A stretch of DNA of 51,557 nt, taken from positions 1-51,557 of the IMG/VR virus record IMGVR_UViG_3300008110_000439; one strand, given 5' to 3'. The notes beneath the pieces were generated by a model, which searched no databases, had not been told where the DNA came from, and was given only the letters and a program-made list of their open reading frames with translations. The stretch's first letter is position 1; every line of letters starts with the position of its first letter. Source of the DNA: a virus. This document shows, piece by piece, positions 1 to 6,381 of this stretch. A program made the position numbers and the translations under genes.

Positions 1-182
1 CAAGCCGCAACGGTAAGGCTCAGCCACACCTGAACGGTAAAGCTCAGCCAAGCCGCAACGGTAAGGCTCAGCCACACCTGAACGGTAAGGCTCAGCCAAG
101 CCGCAACGGTAAGGCTCAGCCAAGCCGCAACGGTAAGGCTCAGCCACACCTGAATGGTAAGGCTCAGCCAAGCCGCAACGGT
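1..182. repeat. 24-bp tandem repeat array, two alternating variants
   Basis: Seven full 24-bp units and one partial unit run from the window edge. Variant A contains AGCCGCAACGGTAAGGCTC and variant B has CACACCTGAACGG in place of its first half; the order is A B A B A A B A. Units differ only by single bases within a variant (positions 50 and 155 region). The array probably continues beyond the window. There are no spacers, so it is not CRISPR. A degenerate fragment (AGTAAGGCTCAG) recurs near 257-269. Confidence 0.9.
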
Positions 183-383
183 TTAATTTATAAACCCTAC
201 CTCGTAACTTACACCGACACGTGCAATCGCATTGTCGCTAACACCTACTGCGCAGCAGTAAGGCTCAGTGACAGCTGCAATCGCACTTTTCCGGCATACC
301 TTACCGTACACCCCTATTTACAAACATTAGGGGCGCAGGCGCGGCCGCCAGGCGCCCCCGCGGGTGACGCTAAGTGGTGGTAG
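3..383 (+). other. open reading frame running in from the window edge through the repeats
   Basis: Reading from base 3, the + strand is open for 126 codons to a TAG at 381-383. It gives alternating 8-residue units SRNGKAQP and HLNGKAQP, then about 67 non-repetitive residues with four cysteines. A repeat unit divisible by three keeps a frame open cheaply, and two minus-strand frames through the units are also open. Only the unique 3' half is weak support for coding. It could be the C-terminus of a repeat protein starting outside the window, or chance. Confidence 0.25.
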
Positions 384-411
384 GGGAGGGGGTTTGTGGG
401 TAAGTGGGTGT

Positions 412-527
412 GGGAGTTTGTGTAAAAAAGAGTCTTAAGAACCCGAGGTTCCCAAGTCCCAAAATTTTTGGGAGTTTGTGTAAAAAAGAGTCTTAAGAAC
501 CCGAGGTTCGCGAGTTCCAAACTTTTT
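412..527. repeat. two directly adjacent 58-bp repeats
   Basis: Copy 1 (412-469) and copy 2 (470-527) are head-to-tail and match at 54 of 58 positions; the first 40 bases are identical. Each contains the short inverted repeat GAACC-CGA-GGTTC and ends in a T5 run. The block lies in gene-free DNA upstream of the HNH-AP2 gene. From 184 to 653 I see no convincing gene; the leftward open frames there are low in complexity and span the repeats. Confidence 0.85.
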
Positions 528-653
528 ACAATAAGTATGAGTAAATTTACGTAAAGACACGCGGGCAAGATTCCGCAGCAGCATGTTATGTTTTGTGTGC
601 CCCAGCGACGTTAGAGCGTCCTGAGGCGTGATCAACCCAAACGGACTGAGCTG

Positions 654-1178
654 ATGACGAATACTGTACCTGCTAAGCAGGATGGGCAAGAGCTGCTTGA
701 CTTTACTGATGTACTACGTTACGAGCCTGATACGGGCAACTTCTTCTGGCTTGTGGACAGGCCACGTAGGACCAAGGCGGGGGACCAGGCAGGTTACTTA
801 AACAACAAAGGCTACGTAGAAATACGGTTTAATTATAAAACATATCAAGCACATAGAATTGCATGGTATTTACATACAGGCCAAGACCCTAAGGGATTCC
901 ATATTGACCATATAAACAATGACGGAGCAGATAACCGTTTCTGTAATTTACGACTAGCTACCCCGCAACAGAATGCTTGTAATACTAGAAAACGCGTCGG
1001 TACGGTTTCAGCGTACAAAGGTGTATCTTGGTATAGAGCAAAACAGAAATGGATAGCCCAGATAAGAGTAAATAATAAGGCTACGCATCTAGGTTACTAC
1101 GCTGATGAGTACGAAGCCCACGTAGCTTACTGCAGAGCGGCTCGTAAATACCACGGCGAATTTGCAAACTTTGGATAA
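654..1178 (+). CDS. HNH endonuclease with AP2 DNA-binding domain (homing-type)
   Basis: 174 residues. The central HNH_3-type core reads HRIAWYLHTGQ then IDHINNDGADNRFCNLR (about 67-101), with the His-Asn/His signature of phage-borne HNH nucleases. The C-terminal half (about 115-174) is an AP2 domain: YKGVSWYRAKQKWIAQI, then HLGYYADEYEAHVAY. Such HNH-AP2 proteins nick or cut a target site and spread with it, often as free-standing or intron-borne homing endonucleases. The middle of the gene (about 820-1090) is clearly richer in A and T than its neighbours, which suggests transfer. It is isolated: repeats upstream and its own terminator downstream. ATG 654 fits; no strong Shine-Dalgarno is seen. 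Confidence 0.9.
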   Translation: MTNTVPAKQDGQELLDFTDVLRYEPDTGNFFWLVDRPRRTKAGDQAGYLNNKGYVEIRFNYKTYQAHRIAWYLHTGQDPKGFHIDHINNDGADNRFCNLRLATPQQNACNTRKRVGTVSAYKGVSWYRAKQKWIAQIRVNNKATHLGYYADEYEAHVAYCRAARKYHGEFANFG

Positions 1179-1184
1179 ACACAG

Positions 1185-1204
1185 GGGCGCTGAGGCGCCC
1201 TTTT
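1185..1204 (+). terminator. rho-independent terminator after HNH-AP2 gene
   Basis: Perfect 6-bp GC stem GGGCGC / GCGCCC (1185-1190 and 1195-1200) with a TGAG loop, followed by TTTT (1201-1204). It begins 7 bases after the stop codon. The gene and terminator form a self-contained cassette. Confidence 0.8.
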
Positions 1205-1225
1205 CTGTAATTTACTGGCGCCGCA

Positions 1226-1375
1226 TTAGGCATAGGCGGCCTCGATCTGCTCACCGCAGTGGGAGCAGTAGAGGTTGGTGTCTTCCCAGTTGACATCGAT
1301 AGCAATGACAGTCCAGCCGTCGGTGCCAGTGCTGAGCTGATCAGCTAGGCGTAGGGATTTGGATTGCGTGGTCAT
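1226..1375 (-). CDS. small CxxC protein, 49 aa
   Basis: Starts with ATG ACC ACG at 1375 and reads 49 codons to TAA at 1226. The C-terminal half has a CSHCGEQIE knuckle, typical of half a zinc ribbon. Preceding residues (TDGWTVIAIDVNWEDTNLYC) read like a small beta fold. It is last in the leftward run of small genes (3236, 2410, 1890, 1541, 1375). Function is unknown; a small metal-binding or nucleic-acid-binding protein is plausible. Confidence 0.55.
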   Translation of the reverse strand: MTTQSKSLRLADQLSTGTDGWTVIAIDVNWEDTNLYCSHCGEQIEAAYA

Positions 1376-1409
1376 TAGTTGCTAAGGGGTAAGGGGAGCG
1401 GGATAAGGC

Positions 1410-1541
1410 TTAGCGGCGGGGCGGTCTGCCTAGGCAGCGCTGCAGCTTACGTTCCAGCGCCTTCATGCGGAGGGTGAGCAGGATCTGGCTGATGCAGAAC
1501 ATGGCGCAAGCCACGCTGAGTGCAGTAATGGGTGAGGACAT
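1410..1541 (-). CDS. small membrane protein, 43 aa
   Basis: ATG at 1541, 43 codons, TAA at 1410. Residues 4-26 (PITALSVACAMFCISQILL) form one hydrophobic segment. It is followed by a strongly basic tail rich in K and R (KALERKLQRCLGRPPRR), which predicts N-out/C-in topology. It sits between two leftward small genes. Function is unknown; it could modify the host envelope or be a coupling peptide. Supported by its good fit in the operon only. Confidence 0.45.
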   Translation of the reverse strand: MSSPITALSVACAMFCISQILLTLRMKALERKLQRCLGRPPRR

Positions 1542-1599
1542 GGGGTGTAGTGCGGCCTAGCGGGTGAGACTCATGAGACTGGACTTGAGACAGCAATGC

Positions 1600-1890
1600 T
1601 TAGCTGCTTAGGGATGGGTTGGCGTAGCGGAAGAAGCTCTCTGCGGTTTCGTCGAGGGGGTCGACCGGGGAGAGGAGGTCTTCGCAGTTGTCCGCACCAC
1701 GACTAAGCAGGGTGGGGTAGGGCTGTGTGGCTGTCTCATTAGCTGTCTCATGAGTCTCACCTGGGAGGCTCACGCCCAACTCGTTACTTAGCCATTGCTG
1801 CACAGACTTAGGGGCGGTGCGGCCTAGGCGGGTAAGCACGTCGCGCATGAGTGCGAGCGCGATGTGGAGTGGCGTAATTGGTGCAGTCAT
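1600..1890 (-). CDS. hypothetical protein, 96 aa
   Basis: Begins MTAPITPLHIALALMRDVL, with an amphipathic N-terminal half (to about residue 45) and a polar, acidic, Thr/Glu-rich tail. Part of the tail (GETHETANETATQ) is encoded by the repeated GTCTCATGAG-like DNA at 1732-1762. It lies in the leftward run between the 103-aa and 43-aa genes. No family was recognised. Confidence 0.5.
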   Translation of the reverse strand: MTAPITPLHIALALMRDVLTRLGRTAPKSVQQWLSNELGVSLPGETHETANETATQPYPTLLSRGADNCEDLLSPVDPLDETAESFFRYANPSLSS

Positions 1891-1930
1891 TGGCGGAACA
1901 ACTTAGGGTCTGCGGAGTTGTGGTGCTGGT

Positions 1931-2116
1931 GTGCCTAGGGAGTGGGATAGCGAGGAGCGGGAACCATGGAATCCCAAGATTGCATCGATAATTAAGACTA
2001 TTGATCTACATAATGTGTACTACTTAAGTGGTGGCGGTGAACGCCACCTACTTATGGCGCAGATGCTACGGGAGTATATGTACGAATTAAAGGAGTGGCT
2101 AAGCGAGGCCAGTTAG
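1931..2116 (+). CDS. small protein, 61 aa, opposite to its neighbours
   Basis: GTG start at 1931 (GTG CCT AGG GAG TGG). The product has a compact, helical-looking sequence: IDLHNVYYLSGGGERHLLMA then QMLREYMYELKEWL. The DNA is less GC-rich than its surroundings, and the frame fits exactly between the leftward genes, overlapping the next one by 18 bp. The sequence looks like a real globular protein, but its orientation is unusual here. Function unknown. Confidence 0.5.
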   Translation: MPREWDSEEREPWNPKIASIIKTIDLHNVYYLSGGGERHLLMAQMLREYMYELKEWLSEAS

Positions 2117-2410
2117 ACGGTCCACGGTTGCGCGGTCCAGGTCTACAGCTTCGAGGACGGTGAGGGTGTTGTCGAGTTCATCGGCCGCGTAGACGTAGGT
2201 GTTGTCGAACCAGCCAAGGGTGCGGTAGAGGGGGCCGCGTGGGTTCTCTTGGCGGCTAAGCGTGGCGTGGATTGACCATTCGCTGGGAGCGATGTCTTTG
2301 AGGTAGGTGGTGCGTGCCACGTCCTGAGCCTCTTCAGGCGAGCTGGCTAAGACGAGGCACTCGCTAAGTAGTTCGACGGCGTAGAGGCGAAGGTTAAGCG
2401 GTGTGGACAT
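2099..2410 (-). CDS. hypothetical protein, 103 aa
   Basis: ATG at 2410; begins MSTPLNLRLYAVELLSECLV. A central region reads EEAQDVARTTYLKDIAPSEW, then a beta-like stretch WSIHATLSRQENPRGPLYRT and GWFDNTYVYAADEL. The alternation resembles small phage proteins that adapt a residue stream of one domain, but no family is assigned. It follows the ligase gene with a 55-bp gap and shares the leftward transcript. Confidence 0.6.
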   Translation of the reverse strand: MSTPLNLRLYAVELLSECLVLASSPEEAQDVARTTYLKDIAPSEWSIHATLSRQENPRGPLYRTLGWFDNTYVYAADELDNTLTVLEAVDLDRATVDRLTGLA

Positions 2411-2465
2411 TGGGGTAAGTACGAAAGTGGTAGGGCTTAATGGTGTGATTTAGCGGCTGCGCACC

Positions 2466-3236
2466 TTAACGCTTTAGCGCCAGCGCCCAGCGGGGTGCGC
2501 GGGTGGTGCTGCCTAGGTCAGCTTGGGCGGCGTGGCTTAGGTGCTTCACCACGATGCCGTCGGTGGGCCAGGAGCGGAACGTACCACCGCTTAGCCAGGC
2601 CGTGTGGAGCTGCTCGACCTCGGCCTGCTTAGTGCAGAGGAGGGTGTCGGGCACCTGGAAGGAAAGGCGGCTGAGTAGGTCGATGGTGGAGGTCTCGTCG
2701 GAGCGGGGGGTGTGGCTAAGGGGCGCGGTGTAAGCGCTGAAGTGGAGGCCGGTGCCGCTGAGCTGCTTCTTCCTTAGGGCGGCGGCGGGGGTGGATTGTT
2801 TGTGGTCGTCGGACCAGAGCTCGCCGGTCACGTCGAAGACGCCGCTGAGTGCTGTGGCGACACCGCTGAGGCGCTTGGGGATGTCGCTGATGAGGAGAGC
2901 CAGGGCCAGAGCACACTTACCGCTGCGGGTCCAGGCGGCTGTGAGGATGCCGTCTTCGTAGCGGAGGGCAAGGGCGATGCCATCGATCTTGGGCTGGACT
3001 ACGACGCCCACGGGCTTGGTGGCGTCCCACCAGTCACCTAGGTCGGAGCAGTCGAGACTTAGGAGGGCGGTGCCGCCGCCTGGTTGCTGGAGTTCGGGGG
3101 CGTGGGGGGCCACGCTGCGGAGCTGCGCGATGAGGGTGTCAAAGGCCTCGTCGCTCATCAGGGGCGTCCCAGCGCGGTAGGCAGCGTCGGCCTGGCGGAC
3201 TTGGTTGCGGAGCGATTCGACCGAAGCGGTAGGCAC
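2466..3236 (-). CDS. NAD+-type DNA ligase, adenylation domain only
   Basis: 256 residues, against about 670 for bacterial LigA. The N-terminus keeps the domain Ia signature (YRAGTPLMSDEAFDTL, 20-35). The nucleotidyltransferase motif PKIDG gives the adenylated lysine K83. Later motifs follow in order: YEDGILTAAWTR, VTGELW (about 133), TDGIVVK (about 226) and the closing PRWALALK. The protein stops at this last motif, so the OB, zinc, helix-hairpin-helix and BRCT parts are absent. By family it would seal nicks with NAD+, but the short form may act only with a partner or only self-adenylate. A promoter-like sequence lies just upstream (3290-3319). Confidence 0.85.
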   Translation of the reverse strand: MPTASVESLRNQVRQADAAYRAGTPLMSDEAFDTLIAQLRSVAPHAPELQQPGGGTALLSLDCSDLGDWWDATKPVGVVVQPKIDGIALALRYEDGILTAAWTRSGKCALALALLISDIPKRLSGVATALSGVFDVTGELWSDDHKQSTPAAALRKKQLSGTGLHFSAYTAPLSHTPRSDETSTIDLLSRLSFQVPDTLLCTKQAEVEQLHTAWLSGGTFRSWPTDGIVVKHLSHAAQADLGSTTRAPRWALALKR

Positions 3237-3289
3237 AAGTGGTAAGGGGGTAAGGGGGTAAGCGGCGCTGGGGGGCGTTGCTTGAGATC

Positions 3290-3319
3290 AATGTAGCACT
3301 AGGTGGCGCGGCTGCGCAA
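3290..3319 (-). promoter_or_regulatory. candidate promoter for the leftward ligase operon
   Basis: Read on the minus strand: TTGCGC (3319-3314), an 18-bp spacer, then the extended -10 TGCTACATT (TACATT at 3295-3290), about 54 bp before the ligase start. The block TAGTGCTACA is shared with the candidate promoter at 11974-12002, which supports a common phage promoter. Prediction by eye. Confidence 0.45.
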
Positions 3320-3336
3320 GCGGGCGGCGCCGCGAC

Positions 3337-4059
3337 TTAGCCCATCGCATCCCTTAGGGCCTGGGTTAGGAGCGTGGGCAGTAGGCGGTCTGACGTGGCC
3401 TTGGTGCGGCCGTAGAAGTCGAAGATGGTGGGTACGGTGGGTTCCTTGGTGGTGAGGCGGAAGAGTAAGTCGAGTTTTCTGTTCTTGACTTGGTAGATGC
3501 CGTTGGACAGGTGGTTGGCGCGTCTGGAGGGCTTGCGGCGGTCGGGGACAGAGAAATAACGCGGGGCGTTTTTGCCGGAGCCCATACCGGTGTCGCTTTT
3601 GAGGGCAGTTAGCACTTGCTGGTACTGTCCGCGGGACATGTTTCCCTGGATGAGCCGTACCCCACGGCCTTTTAGGAAAGGGATGGCGTACATCGAAGGG
3701 TCGATGATGCCGTTCTTGCGTAGGGCGCGTGTGAAGCGGGTGATGTACGCAGGCTTACCGCCGGTGCCGTCCTCGGTGCTGACTGGATAGAGGTAACGCG
3801 CAGGATCCTGACCATCGGGACCGTCAGTGCTGATGCTTATACGCAGCTCTAGGCCGTCTGCGGCGTAGCGAGGGGAGCGCAGGGTGAACTGCACTGGATT
3901 AGCGAACTGCTCGCCCATGTACTGGGCAAGGTCTTTGCGCAGCTCGAAGCCCAGCTTCTGCATGCTGCGCTTGCCGGCGTAGGGCAGCTGCACCGACTGC
4001 AGCGCCGTGACGTAGCCGATAAGTTGGTCGGCCTGGAAGGTGATGGACTGGTTGGCCAT
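3337..4059 (-). CDS. hypothetical phage protein, 240 aa
   Basis: Begins MANQSITFQADQLIGYVTAL. It is a basic protein with clustered Arg/Lys in the C-terminal third (PDRRKPSRRANHLSNGIYQV, then KNRKLDLLFRLTTKEPTVPT) and ends with a helix (LLPTLLTQALRDAMG). The plan resembles minor tail Z-type or head-completion proteins of other phages, but it lies among replication genes, so I do not assign that role. The neighbours are the exonuclease-like gene (26 bp upstream) and the ligase gene. Confidence 0.7.
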   Translation of the reverse strand: MANQSITFQADQLIGYVTALQSVQLPYAGKRSMQKLGFELRKDLAQYMGEQFANPVQFTLRSPRYAADGLELRISISTDGPDGQDPARYLYPVSTEDGTGGKPAYITRFTRALRKNGIIDPSMYAIPFLKGRGVRLIQGNMSRGQYQQVLTALKSDTGMGSGKNAPRYFSVPDRRKPSRRANHLSNGIYQVKNRKLDLLFRLTTKEPTVPTIFDFYGRTKATSDRLLPTLLTQALRDAMG

Positions 4060-4084
4060 AAGGTGCGCAGCTAAGTGCTGGTGC

Positions 4085-4900
4085 TTAGGTGCTTAGCCCT
4101 GCCGCAAGCTTATCGAAGTACTGTTCGCAGCGTTCTAGATAGCGGTATTCGGCGCCACGCAGTTCAAGCTCACTCAAGGGTCTTAGGTCTACGGGACCTG
4201 CGCGGCGGGCGATGACGATGTAGGCAGCTTTAGCTTGTATACCAGTAAGGTGCTTAAGTCCGAGACTATAGGCACCTAACTGATCTGTGTAATCAACCAG
4301 CATAGCTTCGCTGCGTCGATTGAAGGATGATTTCCAGTCGACCAAGGTTGGGCCTACGCCTTGTACGTCTAATAGAGCATCACAAGTACCGGCAAAGCCT
4401 GCAGGGTGGTGAATACTGAACTCGATGGCGTGGATGGCTGTGACGTTCTCCTCAATCCACGCAAGGAGGGACCGCTTATACCCATTAGCGCTGAAGCCTA
4501 CCTTCGGTGCATTAGGAAGAACGCGCTTGAGGGCCCAGCGGGTGAGGGGAGCTGGGGCACGCAACAAGCCGTCAGGCTTCTCATAGATAGAGCCTTTCTT
4601 CTTAGCGGTTTGATCAGCAAGCTTCTTAGCAGCCCGGAGCACGTACTCAGCAGAGTTGTGCATGCGTGTGCCGCGTTCGGCTGCCGTGTCGCGTTCCACG
4701 GCAGCACGCTCTTCGCCAAGGCGAGCTACCCAGGCTTCGAGGGCGGTTTTGCTGTCGCTGGTTTCTTTGAGGATGCGGGTGACGCTGTGGTAAATCTCAC
4801 CGGCGCTGTCGCGGTAAATGCGCCCATTGGGGTCGGTCTCGTCGTCCCTTTCGAGCTGGGAGCGCTTAAGAGCGGCAAGGCGTTCGTTGGGCGTGAGCAC
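4085..4900 (-). CDS. PD-(D/E)XK nuclease (RecB/Cas4-like exonuclease)
   Basis: 271 residues from a GTG start at 4900. The RecB-like signatures appear in order: GTRMHNSAEYVL (His motif), EFSIHHPAGFAGTCDALL (motif with the metal-binding Asp), TLVDWKSSF (D-x-K catalytic pair), and YTDQLGAYSLGL (Q-x3-Y motif). Proteins of this class resect DNA ends in phage recombination or degrade host DNA. It is the second half of the leftward SSB operon, after a terminator at 4944-4968 that may attenuate read-through. A role in recombination with the ssDNA-binding protein is inferred. Confidence 0.85.
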   Translation of the reverse strand: MLTPNERLAALKRSQLERDDETDPNGRIYRDSAGEIYHSVTRILKETSDSKTALEAWVARLGEERAAVERDTAAERGTRMHNSAEYVLRAAKKLADQTAKKKGSIYEKPDGLLRAPAPLTRWALKRVLPNAPKVGFSANGYKRSLLAWIEENVTAIHAIEFSIHHPAGFAGTCDALLDVQGVGPTLVDWKSSFNRRSEAMLVDYTDQLGAYSLGLKHLTGIQAKAAYIVIARRAGPVDLRPLSELELRGAEYRYLERCEQYFDKLAAGLST

Positions 4901-4943
4901 TAAGTGGGCGCGGGTAAGGGGAGCAGCGGATGGAGCGATAAAG

Positions 4944-4968
4944 AAAAAGCCCCCTAAGTGTGGGGGCT
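4944..4968 (-). terminator. rho-independent terminator between the Cys-rich gene and the nuclease gene
   Basis: Minus-strand stem AGCCCCC / GGGGGCT (7 bp; arms at 4962-4968 and 4948-4954, loop 4955-4961) followed by a T5 run (4948-4944). It sits 7 bp past the end of the 67-aa gene and before the GTG of the nuclease gene. It would end or attenuate transcripts from the SSB gene. Confidence 0.8.
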
Positions 4969-4975
4969 TGGCAGC

Positions 4976-5179
4976 TTATGTGAAACGGCTTGCCCACTCG
5001 CCACAGCCTTGAGAGCCGTGAACGACAGGCCAGAGGGTTCTGTAATTGGTGCCCTCTGGGAATGGGCCGCAAGTGGGAGCGTGGCGATGACACTCCCCCA
5101 AGGTGAAGGGAGGATCAAGGGATTGGTCCTCGAAGTGCCAGCCCCAGCGGCAAGTGCCGCAGATCTGGTGCTCCTTCAT
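4976..5179 (-). CDS. small cysteine-rich protein, 67 aa
   Basis: Pattern: CGTCRW near the start (C7, C10), then GECHRHAPTC (C30, C37), and CGEW at the end (C59). This layout (CxxCRW, a central CRxxP, and a terminal CGEW) matches a widespread family of small phage and bacterial proteins likely to bind Zn or an Fe-S cluster. It starts just past the stop of the SSB gene (ATG at 5179, SSB ends at 5181), so the two are probably translationally coupled. Function unknown. Confidence 0.75.
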   Translation of the reverse strand: MKEHQICGTCRWGWHFEDQSLDPPFTLGECHRHAPTCGPFPEGTNYRTLWPVVHGSQGCGEWASRFT

Positions 5180-5180
5180 G

Positions 5181-5765
5181 TCAAGCCTTGTCTTCCTTGA
5201 AGGGATTACCGCCTACGAGGAGGCGCTCCAGGGCAAAGCCGGCAGCCTTGGCCTCTTCCCACTTAGCAGCAATGTTGGCGTCGGCGCCTTTCTTGCGGGG
5301 GACGGGGAGCAGCTTGTACTCGGTGTTGAGGCCGCTGCCTTCCTTACCCAGCGTGAAGTCCGTTGCGGTGAGGTCTTCGTAATCCTCGGTCTGGCTGATC
5401 GAGTCAAGTTCGCGGATGATCGACTTCTGGGTCAGGTTGAACACCTGGACCTCGTCCGCCTCGTAGTTGTAGACGGGCAGGGCGATGGCGAACTTAATGG
5501 CTTCAGGGCCGGTGCCTTCGCGGTTCTGGCGGCGGGTGAAGTCGCCGAGCTCGAGGGCGATGTCGTCGGGGGTGGGCTCTTGGGCGAAGCGGAAGGGCTT
5601 GGCCTTGCCGTCCGGGCCCTCAGCCCAGAGTTCGTAGTACTCGACCGGCTCGTCGCTCAGCAGGGCGAAACGGACGGAGGAGCCAGCAGCGATTTTGCTG
5701 GGGTTCAGGTAACCACCGCCTGCGCCGGCAACAGCGGCTTGGGCGTTCTTAGAGAGGAGAGCCAT
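5181..5765 (-). CDS. probable single-stranded DNA-binding protein
   Basis: 194 residues. Several features fit phage SSBs of the gp32/gp2.5 kind: a basic and aromatic core (VRFALLSDEPVEYYELWAEG), a beta-strand run (VQVFNLTQKSIIRELDS), and the segment DFTLGKEGSGLNTEYKLLPV, which matches the DxxxxxxGxGxxTxYxV motif often seen in phage SSBs. A charged, partly acidic C-terminus (VGGNPFKEDKA) is as expected for partner contacts. It lies beside the octamer cluster and upstream of the nuclease gene. Assignment rests on motif and context, not on alignment. Confidence 0.65.
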   Translation of the reverse strand: MALLSKNAQAAVAGAGGGYLNPSKIAAGSSVRFALLSDEPVEYYELWAEGPDGKAKPFRFAQEPTPDDIALELGDFTRRQNREGTGPEAIKFAIALPVYNYEADEVQVFNLTQKSIIRELDSISQTEDYEDLTATDFTLGKEGSGLNTEYKLLPVPRKKGADANIAAKWEEAKAAGFALERLLVGGNPFKEDKA

Positions 5766-5953
5766 GAGTGGGTTGTGGGGTTGTGCAGCAGGCAGTGCCG
5801 TGAGGCGGTGCCGAGTGCTTGAGAAGCTTAGGCGGGTGAGCGGGAAGCGGCAAGACGTAAGCCGTGGAGGAGGAACGGCTGAGGCGCTGCTGAGGCGCTG
5901 CGGTACTGGTGTACCACTGCTGAGCGGCGCTGCTTAGCAGCTCAGAAGCGTGA

Positions 5954-6234
5954 ACCCGTGAGTAACCCGTGAGTAGTGAATTCACGGGTCTGGCGAGGAC
6001 AAGAACCTAGTCATAGGAAGGGATTAGAGAGAAAAAGAGAGTAAACCCGTGAACCCGTGAACTGTTTTTCACCAGCTCTGCTGTCAGTCTCATCAATCTC
6101 ACCCCCGCTCCCCCGATTTTTTCCTTCCTAGGCGCTCACGGGTCACGGGTTCACGGGTTGCACCAGACCCATTCCGGCGCAATCGTTTTGCCCACTCACG
6201 GGTTGGATTCAGACCCGTGACTTTTTACACGGGT
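5954..6234. repeat. octamer (iteron-like) cluster: candidate origin or operator array
   Basis: The octamer ACCCGTGA occurs ten times exactly in 267 bp: direct at 5954, 5965, 6045, 6053 and 6213; inverted (TCACGGGT) at 5982, 6136, 6143, 6151 and 6196. A near copy lies at 6227. The copies form paired groups, some separated by one to three bases. An AT-richer, purine-rich stretch (6004-6066) and a T-rich run (6116-6122) lie between groups. The whole 5766-6413 interval has no convincing gene. It is bounded by the SSB and primase-helicase genes, so a replication origin or a repressor/initiator binding array is likely. Confidence 0.8.
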
Positions 6235-6258
6235 TGACAAGGCCAAAAGTTGCCCCTA

Positions 6259-6381
6259 AGCTGCGTCAAGCAGCTCGACACGAAGCCGAGGCGAGCCGCC
6301 AAGAAACGGTGTCTTGAGTGAGTCTCATGAGACAGCGCATTTTTAAGGCCTGCTAAGCTGCGTAAAGCAGCTCAACAGGCC
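6259..6381. repeat. two related hairpins next to the octamer cluster
   Basis: Hairpin 1: AGCTGC (6259-6264), loop GTCAA, GCAGCT (6270-6275). Hairpin 2: AGCTGC (6356-6361), loop GTAAA, GCAGCT (6367-6372), extended by an outer stem GGCCTG (6347-6352) with CAGGCC (6376-6381). The core CTAAGCTGCGT(C/A)AAGCAGCTC is repeated about 97 bp apart. Between them is the 12-bp palindrome GTCTCATGAGAC (6322-6333). There is no T run on either side, so they are not typical terminators. Confidence 0.75.

Noticed and set aside
1-182. CRISPR-like repeat array
   Set aside because: Units are contiguous 24-bp repeats with no spacers and no cas genes; it is a tandem repeat.
314-689. Leftward reading frames of 84 codons across the 58-bp repeats
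   Set aside because: They are made of the repeat itself and low-complexity residues, and have no start signal; no protein character.
4406-4903. 165-codon rightward frame over the nuclease gene
   Set aside because: Antisense to the PD-(D/E)XK motifs; no own motif.
5103-5822. 239-codon rightward frame over the SSB-like gene
   Set aside because: Opposite strand to a coupled leftward pair with motif support.
5749-5985. 78-codon leftward frame in front of the SSB-like gene
   Set aside because: Ser/Pro/His-rich, overlaps the SSB start and runs into the octamer region; no domain character.
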